35,509 nt of DNA from Leucobacter salsicius M1-8 (GCF_000350525.1 NZ_AOCN01000014.1:1-35509), one strand, 5' to 3'. Shown: positions 7,889 through 18,938, numbered from the stretch's first letter. Made by a program: numbers and translations. The notes: a model not told the origin generated them from the letters alone.

Positions 7889-9252
7889 GGGATGCTCACC
7901 TCCAGTGTCGTCGGACCGCCCTGCGGGCTGTCGAGTCGGGTCGTGCCGCCGGCGGCGAGCACGCGGTTCATAATGCCGTCGAGGCCTCCCCCGGGCACGA
8001 CCCGGGCGTTGCCGATGCCGTTGTCTTCGACGCGGGCCCAGAGCATGTTCTCGTCGCGCACGCGCACGACGACGCGGCACTCGCTTGCGCGGGAGTGCTT
8101 GGCGGCATTGGTGAGCGATTCGGCGATCGCGAAGTAGATGGCGGCCTCGGCGGTGCGCGAGCAGCGGTCGGTGACGCGCACGTCGAGCTGCACCGGGATG
8201 TGTGAGCGGGCCGCGAGCGCCGAGAGTGCCGCGTCGAGGCCGCGGTCGTCGAGCACCGAGGCGTAGATGCCGCGAGCCAGCTGCCGCAGTTCGGTGATGG
8301 CGGCCTTTGTCGAGGTGTGGGCCTCGGCGACGAGTTCCTTGGCCGCCTCGGGGTCGCTGTCGATCTTCTGCTGGGCGAGGCCGAGCGTCATGGCAACCGA
8401 TACGAGGCGGGGCTGCACCCCGTCGTGCAAATCGCGCTCGATGCGGGTGCGCTCGAGGTCGGCGGCACGCACCGCTCCCTCGCGCTGCTGCGAAGTCACG
8501 AGCACCTGCGCCTCGAGCTGCTCCTCAGCTGCGCCGGATCCGATGATGGCGACCGTCACGATGCGGTGCAGCAGGGCGATGCCCACGATGCCGGCCGCGC
8601 ACAGCAGCACGCCGATGATGCCGGGCTGCCACCACACGTTGATACCCGAGAAGATCGTGGCGGTCGACCTGATGAAGCCCTGCGCGAGCCCCAGCACGGC
8701 CATTCCGAGCAGGCTCGTGACGACGAAGCTTGCTACCGCGCGCCACATGCGACCGTCGATGGTCTGTCGGCCCAGGGACTTGAGCCAGGCCTTGAAGCCG
8801 CGGCCGTGCTGCTTCTGCAGCGGCAGCGCGGGCACACCGAGATCGTAGAGCCCGCTGACGCGCTGGGTCTCGAACCAGGCGAGCCCGTAGACCGCGTAAA
8901 CGAGTCCCACGAGCACGACCAGACCGACGCCGAGGAGGAAGGTGAGGCCGATGCCTGCGCCCAGCATGCCGAGCAGCATGCCCAGGGTGGCGAGGCCGAC
9001 GATACCGACGCCGGCGAGCTGCAGGATCGTCAGCACGATGCGGAAGGGTGCTCCCCGGCGCTTAGCGGGCTTCGGAGCGGGCCCAGCGGGATGCTGGGAG
9101 GTTTGCGGCTGCGACTGCGGCAGCGGCGACTGTGGGGCCTGTTCTGGGGCGTACTGGGGCTGCTGCACGCCCGGCAGCGGCACGGTGGGCTGCGCGGCGA
9201 CCGGTTCCGCGAGGAGCGGCACGGTCGGCTGGTGGTCGACTGAAGATGTCAT
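7876..9252 (-). CDS. Two-component sensor histidine kinase (HisKA_3/HATPase)
   Basis: A 458-aa kinase from the ATG at 9252; an 18-residue upstream extension is unlikely. Residues 1-68 are Pro/Gln-rich and include a repeated QPTVPL motif. Membrane helices lie at about 70-95, 98-124, 170-192 and 209-237, with little extracellular loop, so it probably senses within or at the membrane. The dimerisation/phosphoacceptor motif ERTRIERDLHDGVQPRL places the His at 276. The ATPase domain has the N box ESLTNAAKHS (N382), VEDNGIG (D410) and GGGLDG (421-426). It belongs to the NarX/LiaS/DesK type. It is cognate to the response regulator by 13-nt overlap. The signal is unknown; the DUF4097 partner suggests envelope state. 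Confidence 0.93.
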   Translation of the reverse strand: MTSSVDHQPTVPLLAEPVAAQPTVPLPGVQQPQYAPEQAPQSPLPQSQPQTSQHPAGPAPKPAKRRGAPFRIVLTILQLAGVGIVGLATLGMLLGMLGAGIGLTFLLGVGLVVLVGLVYAVYGLAWFETQRVSGLYDLGVPALPLQKQHGRGFKAWLKSLGRQTIDGRMWRAVASFVVTSLLGMAVLGLAQGFIRSTATIFSGINVWWQPGIIGVLLCAAGIVGIALLHRIVTVAIIGSGAAEEQLEAQVLVTSQQREGAVRAADLERTRIERDLHDGVQPRLVSVAMTLGLAQQKIDSDPEAAKELVAEAHTSTKAAITELRQLARGIYASVLDDRGLDAALSALAARSHIPVQLDVRVTDRCSRTAEAAIYFAIAESLTNAAKHSRASECRVVVRVRDENMLWARVEDNGIGNARVVPGGGLDGIMNRVLAAGGTTRLDSPQGGPTTLEVSIPCAS

Positions 9253-9391
9253 ACCTCTACGGTAGGCCGCGGGTGCCGGCGGGCGACACCGAGGCAGCCG
9301 GATCATTGCGTTCGGGGTTTCCCTACCTTTGCGACTTCATTGCTGCGGCTCGTCACTCGGGATCGGCGCGGCCGAGAGCCATGCGCCCCGC

Positions 9392-9464
9392 TATTGGTCG
9401 CGAGTAGGCTAGCGAAGATCTCGGTTGGCCCGGCCACCGAAGCCCCAAGTATTGGTCACCAGTG
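9392..9464. promoter_or_regulatory. Pair of near-identical 15-bp direct repeats upstream of the GAP-like gene
   Basis: TATTGGTCGCGAGTA (9392-9406) and TATTGGTCACCAGTG (9450-9464) share the first eight bases plus C and AGT, 58 bp apart. They lie in the 228-bp divergent region between the histidine kinase and the GAP-like gene; the second ends just before the ribosome-binding site. They could be operators for a transcription factor. No cognate regulator gene is adjacent. Confidence 0.3.
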
Positions 9465-9480
9465 AAGGAGACAGCAAGCA

Positions 9481-10182
9481 ATGTCGCAGATACTGACTTG
9501 GGTGACGACGTTGGCCGCACTCTCTGGATTTGGGCTTTCCCTCGGCCTCAACCCGGCGTTGTACGGCGCCACCGCCGACATGCTCGCCCGCGGCCTACCG
9601 GTGCGAGCGCGCCTCGCGTTCATGATCAGCGGCCTCTGGGTGGGCGCCACCGCACTGTTTCTGGTGCTGCAGACGTTCAACCCGACAAGTCTCGTGAGCA
9701 CCATCAAGCATCGGGCGCAGGACGAACTGTTCAACCGCACGGTAGACCTGACCGCGGGCATCGTGTTCCTGGTGCTCGCGGGCGGCATCTCAGTCTGGAC
9801 GGCGTACGCACGGACTCCCCCGGCACGTCCCCCCAAGCCGGTGAAGCAGAACGCACGCCCGATGGGCTATTTCTTCATCGGGCTCTCGAGCGCGGTCATC
9901 GGATTCACGACGTTGCCAATCATGTATCTGGTGGGGCGCATGACGACGACGCTCACCCCGCAGCTCGTGCCGCGGATCATCGCCTACTCGATTTTTCTCG
10001 TGGCGCTGTCGAGCCCGTTCATAGTGATCGCGTGGGCCTGGTCCCGGTTTCCAACGCATACGGAACGCATCAGCAGTCTCTACACGCGTACCCTGCAGCG
10101 CGACTATCGCTGGCCGGCTGCCGGGGTCTGCGCGCTTGCTGGAATCGTGTTCCTGGTTTTCGCGGTGTTCGGGCACGGCTAA
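9481..10182 (+). CDS. GAP/Sap-family-like integral membrane protein
   Basis: A 233-aa polytopic protein with about six membrane helices (about residues 3-27, 44-62, 88-108, 129-150, 163-189, 212-231). A cytoplasmic Pro/Lys linker (YARTPPARPPKPVKQN) lies in the middle. The overall layout and the N-terminal GLSLGLNPALYGAT resemble the GAP (peptidoglycolipid addressing/Sap) family, known mainly from mycobacteria and relatives, where members help surface glycolipid transport. That assignment is by impression of topology and motif, not a clear signature. GGAG lies 8-11 nt before the ATG (AGTGAAGGAGACAGC). A strong terminator follows at 10198-10235. The gene stands alone on this strand. Confidence 0.65.
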   Translation: MSQILTWVTTLAALSGFGLSLGLNPALYGATADMLARGLPVRARLAFMISGLWVGATALFLVLQTFNPTSLVSTIKHRAQDELFNRTVDLTAGIVFLVLAGGISVWTAYARTPPARPPKPVKQNARPMGYFFIGLSSAVIGFTTLPIMYLVGRMTTTLTPQLVPRIIAYSIFLVALSSPFIVIAWAWSRFPTHTERISSLYTRTLQRDYRWPAAGVCALAGIVFLVFAVFGHG

Positions 10183-10197
10183 GCATTGACACAAAAC

Positions 10198-10235
10198 AAA
10201 ACCCCCTCGCTGATCGAAATCAACGAGGGGGTTTT
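10198..10235. terminator. Bidirectional terminator between the GAP-like gene and tRNA-Ala
   Basis: 12-nt arms AAAACCCCCTCG (10198-10209) and CGAGGGGGTTTT (10224-10235) with a 14-nt loop. T runs follow on both strands (TTTT on plus, TTTTGTTTTG on minus), so it ends both the GAP-like gene and the tRNA transcript. Confidence 0.9.
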
Positions 10236-10240
10236 CAATG

Positions 10241-10313
10241 TGGATCCTGGGAGAATCGAACTCCCGACATCCTGCTTGCAAAGCAGGCACTCTACCAACT
10301 GAGTTAAGGACCC
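10241..10313 (-). tRNA. tRNA-Ala (TGC)
   Basis: 73 nt reading GGGTCCTTAACTCAG at the 5' end. The anticodon TGC is at 10280-10278 in the loop TTTGCAA. The T-loop sequence GTTCGATTC is intact and the acceptor stem GGGTCCT/AGGATCC closes. The gene ends TCCA without the full encoded CCA. It lies after tRNA-Ile in the same transcript direction, the usual actinobacterial ile-ala pair next to gyrA. Confidence 0.95.
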
Positions 10314-10369
10314 GTGTTCATTTATTATTTTACTACAAGAAACTTCGTGTTTTTACCACTTGGTTTCGG

Positions 10370-10443
10370 TGGGGCTACCTGGACTTGAACCAGGGACCTC
10401 TTCATTATCAGTGAAGCGCTCTAACCGCCTGAGCTATAGCCCC
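10370..10443 (-). tRNA. tRNA-Ile (GAT)
   Basis: 74 nt starting GGGGCTATAGCTCAG, with anticodon loop CTGATAA (GAT), T-loop GTTCAAGTC and acceptor stem GGGGCTA/TAGCCCC. The discriminator base is A. CC follows in the DNA but the third base is not A. It is the first of the ile-ala tRNA pair downstream of gyrA and the DUF3566 gene. Confidence 0.95.
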
Positions 10444-10539
10444 TTAACCAAGAGGAAACATTACCCGAAATCCGTGCCGATTTGAAATCAACCGCGTTTT
10501 CCGGGCGAGTTCCCCGAGGTGTTACCGCAAAAAGCGGCC

Positions 10540-10947
10540 TTAGTTGCTGGTGAAACCGAGCTGGAAACCGCCCAGCACGCGCACCAGCAGGTTGTACACG
10601 AGCGCCGCAATTGCACCGATAGCGGTGCCCACGATCGTGTTCAGGATGCCCACGACGACGGCGAAGCCGGCGACCTGCGGGAACCCGATGATCTTCATGA
10701 GGCTGTTGTCCTCGCCCACGATGTCCATGAACAGCGAGTCGATCTCACCCAGCACACCGGTCTGGGACAGCACGGTGTAGATCAGGATCGTCGATACGAT
10801 GCTCACGATCGCGAGGCAAATAGCCACGAGGAACGAGAACTTCACGGCCGACCAAAAGTCGATGTACACAAGCTTCAGGCGAACCTGCTTGGCCGGAGCC
10901 TTCTTGCGTGTCTTCTTAGCCAACTTGTCGGCAACGGTGTTACTCAT
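10540..10947 (-). CDS. DUF3566 transmembrane protein
   Basis: A 135-aa protein with a basic N-terminus (residues 1-22, [16 protein letters not shown]) and the DUF3566 pattern: [20 protein letters not shown], a first helix at about 33-58, an amphipathic middle ([11 protein letters not shown]), and a second helix at about 92-122 ([25 protein letters not shown]). Function is unknown; the gene sits directly after gyrA across actinobacteria. Its start overlaps the last 8 nt of gyrA, so the two are translationally coupled. A short hairpin (CCGCAAAAAGCGG at 10526-10538) follows the stop but lacks a T tract. Confidence 0.93.
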   Translation of the reverse strand: MSNTVADKLAKKTRKKAPAKQVRLKLVYIDFWSAVKFSFLVAICLAIVSIVSTILIYTVLSQTGVLGEIDSLFMDIVGEDNSLMKIIGFPQVAGFAVVVGILNTIVGTAIGAIAALVYNLLVRVLGGFQLGFTSN

Positions 10948-13513
10948 TCAGATTTTCCTCGTTCTCAGCAGTCTCGGTGGCTGGGCCCTCGGGCTCTTCC
11001 TCCTCAAGCCCACGCTCCGAATTTCGCGCGATGCCAATAATACGGTCACCCTCTGGGAATCGAGCAAACACGACCCCCATTGTGTTGCGACCCTTTGCCG
11101 GCACCTCAGCGACGTCCGACCGGACCACCTTACCGCTCGCGAGCACAACAAGAACTTCGTCTGCCTCGTCCACGATCAGTGCTCCGACCAGGTCGCCACG
11201 GTTCTCGTCGAGCTTAGCGACCTTGATGCCGTAGCCGCCACGGTTCTGTACGCGGTACTCCCCCACGTCCGTGCGCTTGGCATATCCGCCCTCGGTCACG
11301 ACGAACACGAAGCCGTCGTTCCCATTGACGCACGACGCCGACAGCAGGGTGTCTCCGTCTCGGAAGTTCATGCCGCGCACGCCGCTCGTCGAGCGACCCA
11401 TCGGACGAAGTGCCTGGTCAGAGGCTGTAAAACGGACCGACATGCCCTGCTTCGATACGAGCAAGACGTCGTCATCGGATTCAGCGATAAGAGCCGAGAC
11501 GAGCTCGTCACCCTCGCGCAGCTTGATCGCGATGATGCCGCCCGTACGGTTCGTGTCGTACTCGGTGAGGGCCGTCTTCTTCACGAGACCATCACGTGTG
11601 GCCAGCAGCAGGTAGCCGGCCTCGTAGTCGGGAACGTCAAGAATCTGCGTGACAGACTCGTCTGGAGCCAGTGCGAGTAGGTTCGCGAGGTGCTGACCCT
11701 TGGCGTCGCGGCCTCCCTCGGGAATCTCGTACGTCTTCGCGCGGTAGACGCGGCCGGTGTTCGTGAAGAACATGAGCCAGTGGTGCGTCGTCGTGACAAA
11801 GAAGTGTTCGACGATGTCGTCGGCACGCAGCTGCGCCCCCTTCACGCCCTTGCCGCCGCGATGCTGTGACCGGTAGTTATCGATGCGCGTGCGCTTGACG
11901 TACCCGCCACGCGTCACGGTCACGACCATCTCCTCCTCAGGAATCAGGTCTTCCATCGACATATCGCCGTCGAAGCCGTGCAGGATCGTGCTGCGACGCT
12001 CGTCACCGAACTTGTGCACGACCTCCCCCAGCTCGTCCACGACGATGCCGCGCTGCTGGGTGGGTGAGGCGAGAATCGCCTCGAACTCGGCGATCATTGC
12101 TTCGAGCTTGGCTGCGAGGTCAAGAATCTTCTGGCGCTCAAGAGCAGCGAGCCTACGCAGCTGGAGACCCAGGATTGCGTCGGCCTGCAGCTGATCCACG
12201 CTGAGCAGGCCCATAAGGCCCTCGCGTGCTTCATCCACGGTCGGCGAGCGCCGGATCAGGGCGATGACCGCGTCGAGCGCGTCGAGCGCCTTAAGGTAGC
12301 CACGCTGGATGTGAGCCTCGGCCTCGGCCTTGCGGAGACGGTACTCCGTGCGGCGAACGATGACCTCGATCTGGTGCTTGGCCCAGTAGGTGATGAAGCC
12401 GTCAAGCGGGAGCGTGCGGGGCACGCCGTCGACGATCGCGAGCATGTTCGCGCCGAAGTTCTCCTGCAGCGGGGTGTGCTTGTACAGGTTGTTGAGCACG
12501 ACCTTCGCGATCGCGTCGCGCTTGAGCACGATCACGAGGCGCTGGCCCGTGCGGCCGCTGGTCTCATCGCGAATGTCGGCGATACCCTGTACGCGGCCTT
12601 CCTTGACGAGGTCGGCGATCTTTACCGCGAGGTTATCGGGGTTGACCTGGTACGGCAGCTCGGTGACAACGAGGCAGGTGCGCCCCTGCAGTTCCTCGAT
12701 GTTGACGACGGCACGCATCGTGATGGAGCCACGCCCCGTGCGGTACGCGTCCTTAATGCCCTTCGTGCCGAGGATCTGGCCGCCCGTCGGGAAGTCGGGG
12801 CCCTTGACGCGCTCCATGAGGGCTTCGAGGAGCTCCTCGCGGGTTGCCTCGGGGTGTTCCAGGTGCCAAATGGCAGCCTCTGAGACCTCGCGGAGGTTGT
12901 GCGGCGGAATGTTGGTCGCCATGCCCACGGCGATGCCCACAGAGCCGTTGACCAGCAGGTTGGGGAACCGGCTCGTGAGTACGGTGGGCTCCTGAGTGCG
13001 CCCATCGTAGTTGTCCTGGAAGTCGACGGTGTCTTCGTCGATATCGCGTACCATTTCCATGGCGAGCGGCGACATCTTCGTCTCGGTGTAACGGTGTGCG
13101 GCTGCGCCGTCGTTACCGGGCGAACCAAAGTTGCCCTGTCCGAGCGCAAGCGGGTATCGCAGCGACCAGGGCTGCACCAGGCGAACGAGCGAGTCGTACA
13201 CCGCGGTGTCACCGTGGGGGTGGAACTGTCCCATGACGTCGCCAATAACGCGCGTGCACTTCGAGAATGCCTTGTCGGGGCGGTATCCCCCGTCGTACAT
13301 CGTGTAGATGACGCGGCGGTGCACGGGCTTGAGCCCATCACGCACGTCGGGAAGCGCGCGTCCCACGATCACGCTCATGGCGTAGTCGAGGTACGAGCGC
13401 TGCATCTCTGTCTGCAGCTCTACCTGGTTGATGCGGCCGTGGTTTGCTACCTCGGCGCCGTACTCTGCGCCCTCGGGCGCCTCAGGTGAGTTGGTGGTTA
13501 CGTCGTCGCTCAT
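10940..13513 (-). CDS. gyrA: DNA gyrase subunit A
   Basis: An 857-aa breakage-reunion subunit of gyrase, which introduces negative supercoils and relieves strain ahead of forks. The catalytic Tyr is Y142 in HRYTETKM. The quinolone-determining region reads [14 protein letters not shown]: Thr103 at the E. coli Ser83 position and Asp107 at Asp87, so no classic resistance substitution at the acidic residue. The coiled-coil/tower region follows (about 370-500). The C-terminal domain (about 520-830) holds the blade repeats and a GyrA-box-like HRGGKGVKG. The tail is acidic ([18 protein letters not shown]). It lies 51 bp after gyrB, same strand, and overlaps the DUF3566 gene. Confidence 0.98.
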   Translation of the reverse strand: MSDDVTTNSPEAPEGAEYGAEVANHGRINQVELQTEMQRSYLDYAMSVIVGRALPDVRDGLKPVHRRVIYTMYDGGYRPDKAFSKCTRVIGDVMGQFHPHGDTAVYDSLVRLVQPWSLRYPLALGQGNFGSPGNDGAAAHRYTETKMSPLAMEMVRDIDEDTVDFQDNYDGRTQEPTVLTSRFPNLLVNGSVGIAVGMATNIPPHNLREVSEAAIWHLEHPEATREELLEALMERVKGPDFPTGGQILGTKGIKDAYRTGRGSITMRAVVNIEELQGRTCLVVTELPYQVNPDNLAVKIADLVKEGRVQGIADIRDETSGRTGQRLVIVLKRDAIAKVVLNNLYKHTPLQENFGANMLAIVDGVPRTLPLDGFITYWAKHQIEVIVRRTEYRLRKAEAEAHIQRGYLKALDALDAVIALIRRSPTVDEAREGLMGLLSVDQLQADAILGLQLRRLAALERQKILDLAAKLEAMIAEFEAILASPTQQRGIVVDELGEVVHKFGDERRSTILHGFDGDMSMEDLIPEEEMVVTVTRGGYVKRTRIDNYRSQHRGGKGVKGAQLRADDIVEHFFVTTTHHWLMFFTNTGRVYRAKTYEIPEGGRDAKGQHLANLLALAPDESVTQILDVPDYEAGYLLLATRDGLVKKTALTEYDTNRTGGIIAIKLREGDELVSALIAESDDDVLLVSKQGMSVRFTASDQALRPMGRSTSGVRGMNFRDGDTLLSASCVNGNDGFVFVVTEGGYAKRTDVGEYRVQNRGGYGIKVAKLDENRGDLVGALIVDEADEVLVVLASGKVVRSDVAEVPAKGRNTMGVVFARFPEGDRIIGIARNSERGLEEEEPEGPATETAENEENLNE

Positions 13514-13564
13514 GAAGTTTCTGCTTTCAACTCTGCTGTCGATTCCTGACTGGCCGGCGTGCGG

Positions 13565-15586
<2,022 letters not shown>

Positions 15587-15748
15587 TCAGAGCGTTTTCC
15601 GACTCGGAACACTTCCGCACACCAGCCTATCAAAATAACCCCGCGAAACCCCGGTTAGCGGGCGTTAGCGGGCAATATTTTCGACATGTTCTGGGGTATC
15701 TGAAACGCGGTGTCGCAGAATCGGCGCCTGTGCGCGCTTCTAAGAGGG

Positions 15749-16240
15749 CTATCCGTAGGTATCTCGGGGGCCGCGGCCCTTCACAGTACGAGGTCCGTGA
15801 CGCCAAGTAGGTGCCCCCGGAGACAGGAATCGAATGTCCTTCAGGTCGGCATCGGGATACTCGGTGAGGATCCGCGAGAAGATCTCGCCTCGCAATCTGC
15901 GCAACTCCGTGGCCCAAGTCGTCGAATCGCACTGCACATGCAGCACATCGTTCGTGATGCCGACGATCGTAGTGTGCTCAGCGGTGCTCTCCCCCGCAAA
16001 CTCGGCCCACTCTTCGATCAGCCGCGCCCGCTCGAGCTCGGAGCTCCAACCCATATCTCCCGAAATCACCGAGAGCACATCGCTCAGCATTCGTGGATCA
16101 CGCCCCCAACCGAACGGGCTCCCGCCGGGCTCTCGACCAGATCGCTTGCGCTTGATGTGGGCGGGTACGCCCCGCCAGACGGACTTCGCCCGCAGGTAAG
16201 CCTCCGTAGCGAAGCCGTTTGGCGGCTGCTTCTTGGTCAT
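15749..16240 (-). CDS. dciA: DciA-like DUF721 protein
   Basis: A 163-aa protein of the DUF721/DciA family. DciA is the ancestral loader or partner of the replicative helicase DnaB in bacteria without DnaC/DnaI. The recognisable core is at about residues 50-140: VLSVISGDMGWSSELERARLIEEWAEFAGESTAEHTT, then GITNDVLHVQCDSTTWATELRRLRGEI, the conserved DUF721 strand-helix pattern. A basic N-terminal part (AHIKRKRSGREPGG) precedes it. Its ATG overlaps the recF stop by 4 nt. The position between recF and gyrB is conserved across actinobacteria. The symbol rests on family and position. Confidence 0.88.
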   Translation of the reverse strand: MTKKQPPNGFATEAYLRAKSVWRGVPAHIKRKRSGREPGGSPFGWGRDPRMLSDVLSVISGDMGWSSELERARLIEEWAEFAGESTAEHTTIVGITNDVLHVQCDSTTWATELRRLRGEIFSRILTEYPDADLKDIRFLSPGAPTWRHGPRTVKGRGPRDTYG

Positions 16241-17394
16241 TCTGATCCACCGTCAAGCGTCAGGGACCCGGCGCTCACTTGAACCTTGTGCCAAGCGACA
16301 TCTGAGGGGACATCGCTCTCGACTGCGGCGGTCACGAGGATCTGTTCGAATTCACTCACGGATTCCATGAGCCTCGCCCTGCGCTCACCATCGAGCTCGG
16401 CGAATACGTCGTCAAGGATCATTACGGGGTCGCCCGCCGAGGACTGCTCCCGCAGTACGCGCGCCAGTGATAGCTTGAGCCCGAGCGCAAAGGACCACGA
16501 CTCCCCATGGCTCGCGTATCCCTTCACGGGCAATCCGTTCAGTGTCATCGTGAGGTCATCTCGATGCGGGCCGGCCAGGGTCATACCCCGATCGACCTCG
16601 CGCTGCCGCAGCCCTGCGAGCGTCTCGCGGAACTTTCCCTCGACCGTTTCACGTGAAACATTACCGTCGACCGAGTCGACGCTAGTTTCACGTGAAACGT
16701 TTCCAAGTGCGGTCTCAACCATAGTGCAGCTCGGTCCGTGGTCCTCCCCCACGAGCGAGGCGTATGCGGCAATCAAGTGCGGCGCCGAGTCTGCGATGTA
16801 CTCGCGACGAGCCAGCATAATCTGAGTACCCAGCGACACGAGCTGTCCATCCCAGACGGGAAGGGTTGACTCAATCTGAGCTGCGCGACCACGGGCCGAT
16901 TTCAGCAGCGCCGTGCGCTGTCGAAGCACCCGTTCGTAGTCCTGCAGTACGCCCGCAGCGGCCGGATGTCGAGAAATCAACGCATCATCGAGGAAGCGCC
17001 GACGAATGGAGGGCTCTCCACGAACGATACTGAGGTCTTCTGGCACAAAAGCAACCGCTGCGAACCATCGCGTGAGCTCGCGCGGAGGTACTGCGTTGCC
17101 ATTGACCTGCGCACGGTTCGGGCCCTCCTTGTTGATCTGCAGATCGAGGAGCACAGTGCGCGCATTTGCCTCGACTTTCAAGCGCAAGAACGCGGACTGT
17201 TCACCGAAGCGCACGAGCGGAGCGTCGCTCGAGACCCGGTGAGATCGGAGGCTTGAAAAATAGGCGATTGCCTCGGCCAGATTCGTCTTCCCCTGACCAT
17301 TACGCCCGACCAACAAATTCGCGCCGGCTTCGAGCGGAAGCTCCGCAGTCGCGTAGTTGCGAAAATCTCGGAGTGAGAGATGCGCGACTCGCAT
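16237..17394 (-). CDS. recF: DNA replication/repair protein RecF
   Basis: A 385-aa SMC-like ABC ATPase that loads RecA at gaps with RecO and RecR. The N-terminal LSLRDFRNYA leads to Walker A VGRNGQGKTN (G30-T37), and Walker B is PVMILDDVFAELD near residue 320. The signature helix region SHGESWSFALGLKLSLAR is present. Odd feature: residues 232-250 contain the peptide NVSRET twice (V233-T237 and V246-T250), each specified by an intact parS core, in a segment absent from typical RecF. The segment ends before the conserved LAGPHRDDL, so it is likely a loop insertion. The gene overlaps dciA by 4 nt and starts 6 nt before the dnaN stop coordinate, so dnaN-recF-dciA is one unit. Confidence 0.97.
   Translation of the reverse strand: MRVAHLSLRDFRNYATAELPLEAGANLLVGRNGQGKTNLAEAIAYFSSLRSHRVSSDAPLVRFGEQSAFLRLKVEANARTVLLDLQINKEGPNRAQVNGNAVPPRELTRWFAAVAFVPEDLSIVRGEPSIRRRFLDDALISRHPAAAGVLQDYERVLRQRTALLKSARGRAAQIESTLPVWDGQLVSLGTQIMLARREYIADSAPHLIAAYASLVGEDHGPSCTMVETALGNVSRETSVDSVDGNVSRETVEGKFRETLAGLRQREVDRGMTLAGPHRDDLTMTLNGLPVKGYASHGESWSFALGLKLSLARVLREQSSAGDPVMILDDVFAELDGERRARLMESVSEFEQILVTAAVESDVPSDVAWHKVQVSAGSLTLDGGSE
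16645..16660. promoter_or_regulatory. parS: parS site in recF (site 1)
   Basis: CGTTTCACGTGAAACA carries the intact 14-bp palindromic parS core (16646-16659) plus the outer A, so 15 of 16 bases of TGTTTCACGTGAAACA. It codes for VSRET of RecF (residues 246-250). It lies about 2-4 kb from the oriC boxes and is a ParB-CTP clamp loading site by family knowledge. Confidence 0.93.
16684..16699. promoter_or_regulatory. parS: parS site in recF (site 2)
   Basis: Intact 14-bp core at 16685-16698 with non-consensus outer bases (A and G). It is centred 39 bp from site 1, in the same codon phase, coding for VSRET at residues 233-237. Confidence 0.92.
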
Positions 17395-17400
17395 GCGCGT

Positions 17401-18543
17401 CTACCGCAGCAGCAGGTTGGGCTGCAGCAGGTAGCGGTAGCTGGTGTCGTCCGCGTCTTCCTTGCTGCGCTGGCTGGTGATCAGCACCGGGCCAGGCTTG
17501 GCGGGGTTGTCGGTGCGGGTGAACGCAATGCGAGCGAACTCGGAGTGCGTCGACCGAAGTGCATCGAGTAGGTACTGCGGCTTCAACGAAACCGTCATTC
17601 CCTCACCCATCAGGTGAACGTCCACCGACTCGACGGCCTTGGCCGACTCAGTGCCTGCGGCCTCGAGCGTCACGTTGCCGTCGGTGAACGTAAAGCGCAG
17701 TGCGGCCTCGCGCTCGAGCACGAGACTCACGCGACCAACAGCCTCGACGAGCTCACTCGTGCTGATCACAGCGTAGTTGTCGACGTCGGTCGGGAAGAGT
17801 CGCCCCACCGGCGGGTAGTTACCCTTGATCAGCAGCGACGTCACCGTCTTATTGCCACCGGTGAAGGCGATAAGCTCGCGCTCTTCGTCCTTGATGATCG
17901 CAATGTTCACGATGCCGTCATTTCCGAACGTCTTTCCGACCTCGGTGACGATCTTTGCCGGCACCAATGCCGACAAAGACTCCTGTTCAGCCTGGTTTTC
18001 CCAGTCAATACTGCGGGTCGCGACGCGGTAGCGGTCGGTGGCCGTCAATGTCAGCGAATTCGAGTTGATCTCGAGCTGCACACCCGTGATGACGGGCGTT
18101 ACGTCGTCGCGTGACGCAGCGAGTGACACCTGGGCGATCGCCTCAGAGAACGCATCAGCGGGCACTGCGCCAGATACGGCGGTGATGTTGGGAATCTGCG
18201 GGTACTCCTCCACGGGCATAGCCGGCAGGCTGAAGGAAGCCGAGCCACAGCGAACCTCGACGCGGCTCTCCACCAGTGTGACCTCTACGTCAGCGTGGGG
18301 AAGGCGCTGTGCGATCTCGCTGAGTAGCTTTCCCGAAACCAGTGCGCGACCGGCCTCCGAAATGTCAGCCTTGATCGCGGTGCGCGACGAAACTTCATAA
18401 TCAAACGTCGAGACCGTGAGCTCGCCGTTCTCTGCTTCGATGAGCGCGCCGCTCAGGAGCGGCTGTGTGGGGCGCTGAGGCAACAGCTTGACCGCGAACG
18501 AGACAGCCTCACTGAATACGTCACGATTGACGGTGAATCGCAT
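17401..18543 (-). CDS. dnaN: DNA polymerase III subunit beta (sliding clamp)
   Basis: A 380-aa processivity clamp. It starts MRFTVNRDVFSEAVSFAVKLLPQRPTQPLLSGALIEA, which is the clamp N-terminus, and has the expected three repeated domains (about 1-120, 128-250, 252-380). Recognisable pieces are VTGVQLEI/LTATDRYRVATR in domain 2, and the C-terminal PVLIT with the final strand YRYLLQPNLLLR, close to the usual M-P-M-R-L ending. The gene is transcribed away from oriC on the minus strand and begins the dnaN-recF-dciA unit. GTTAAC repeats and a DnaA box lie upstream. Confidence 0.98.
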   Translation of the reverse strand: MRFTVNRDVFSEAVSFAVKLLPQRPTQPLLSGALIEAENGELTVSTFDYEVSSRTAIKADISEAGRALVSGKLLSEIAQRLPHADVEVTLVESRVEVRCGSASFSLPAMPVEEYPQIPNITAVSGAVPADAFSEAIAQVSLAASRDDVTPVITGVQLEINSNSLTLTATDRYRVATRSIDWENQAEQESLSALVPAKIVTEVGKTFGNDGIVNIAIIKDEERELIAFTGGNKTVTSLLIKGNYPPVGRLFPTDVDNYAVISTSELVEAVGRVSLVLEREAALRFTFTDGNVTLEAAGTESAKAVESVDVHLMGEGMTVSLKPQYLLDALRSTHSEFARIAFTRTDNPAKPGPVLITSQRSKEDADDTSYRYLLQPNLLLR

Positions 18544-18938
18544 CTCGCTCCCTTCATCGAACTACAACCTTTGTGTAGTTCCAGCGTCCCAATCTTTGCA
18601 CACTCACTGCTGGAGATGCACTCCACGGCTTCTGAGAGCGTTAACACGCCGAATCGGATCTTGTGATCGAGTGCCCGTGAATAAAGATTGATGTGTTAAC
18701 AGTGTTAACGGTTGTGGAATCTGTGGATAACTTACCGGATCCCTGTTCCTGTATGGCCAAGCGGGCCGGTCGCCGTGTGTAGGGATTTCGAAATGTGTGC
18801 AAACTGGACAGGGTTCAGCTCGGAGGAGCGAACTTCACCCCTCACAGGCGACCCAAAGTTATCCACAGCGACACGCGAGCTATCCCCAGTTATCCACAGT
18901 CGGGTATAAACCTGGGGATAACGGAGTGGGCGTGGCAT
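18544..18938. other. oriC: Origin of replication, dnaA-dnaN intergenic region (oriC)
   Basis: 395 bp without a gene. Exact DnaA boxes TTATCCACA lie at 18859-18867 and 18890-18898 (plus strand), and one on the minus strand (TGTGGATAA, 18722-18730). One-mismatch box TGGGGATAA is at 18913-18921 and a two-mismatch CTATCCCCA at 18880-18888. The cluster at 18859-18921 is closely spaced next to the dnaA stop. GTTAAC occurs at 18640, 18695 and 18704, the last two in a 9-bp tandem, in the AT-richer half nearer dnaN; this half is a candidate unwinding region and dnaN promoter. Origin identity rests on gene context plus boxes. Confidence 0.92.

Noticed and set aside
10526..10538. Hairpin CCGCAAAAAGCGG as terminator of the DUF3566 gene
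   Set aside because: Only a 4-bp stem and no T tract; the transcript probably continues toward the tRNA genes or ends elsewhere.
15654..15673. Tandem GTTAGCGGGC pair upstream of gyrB
   Set aside because: Only two 10-bp copies, with no palindrome or spacing that suggests an operator.
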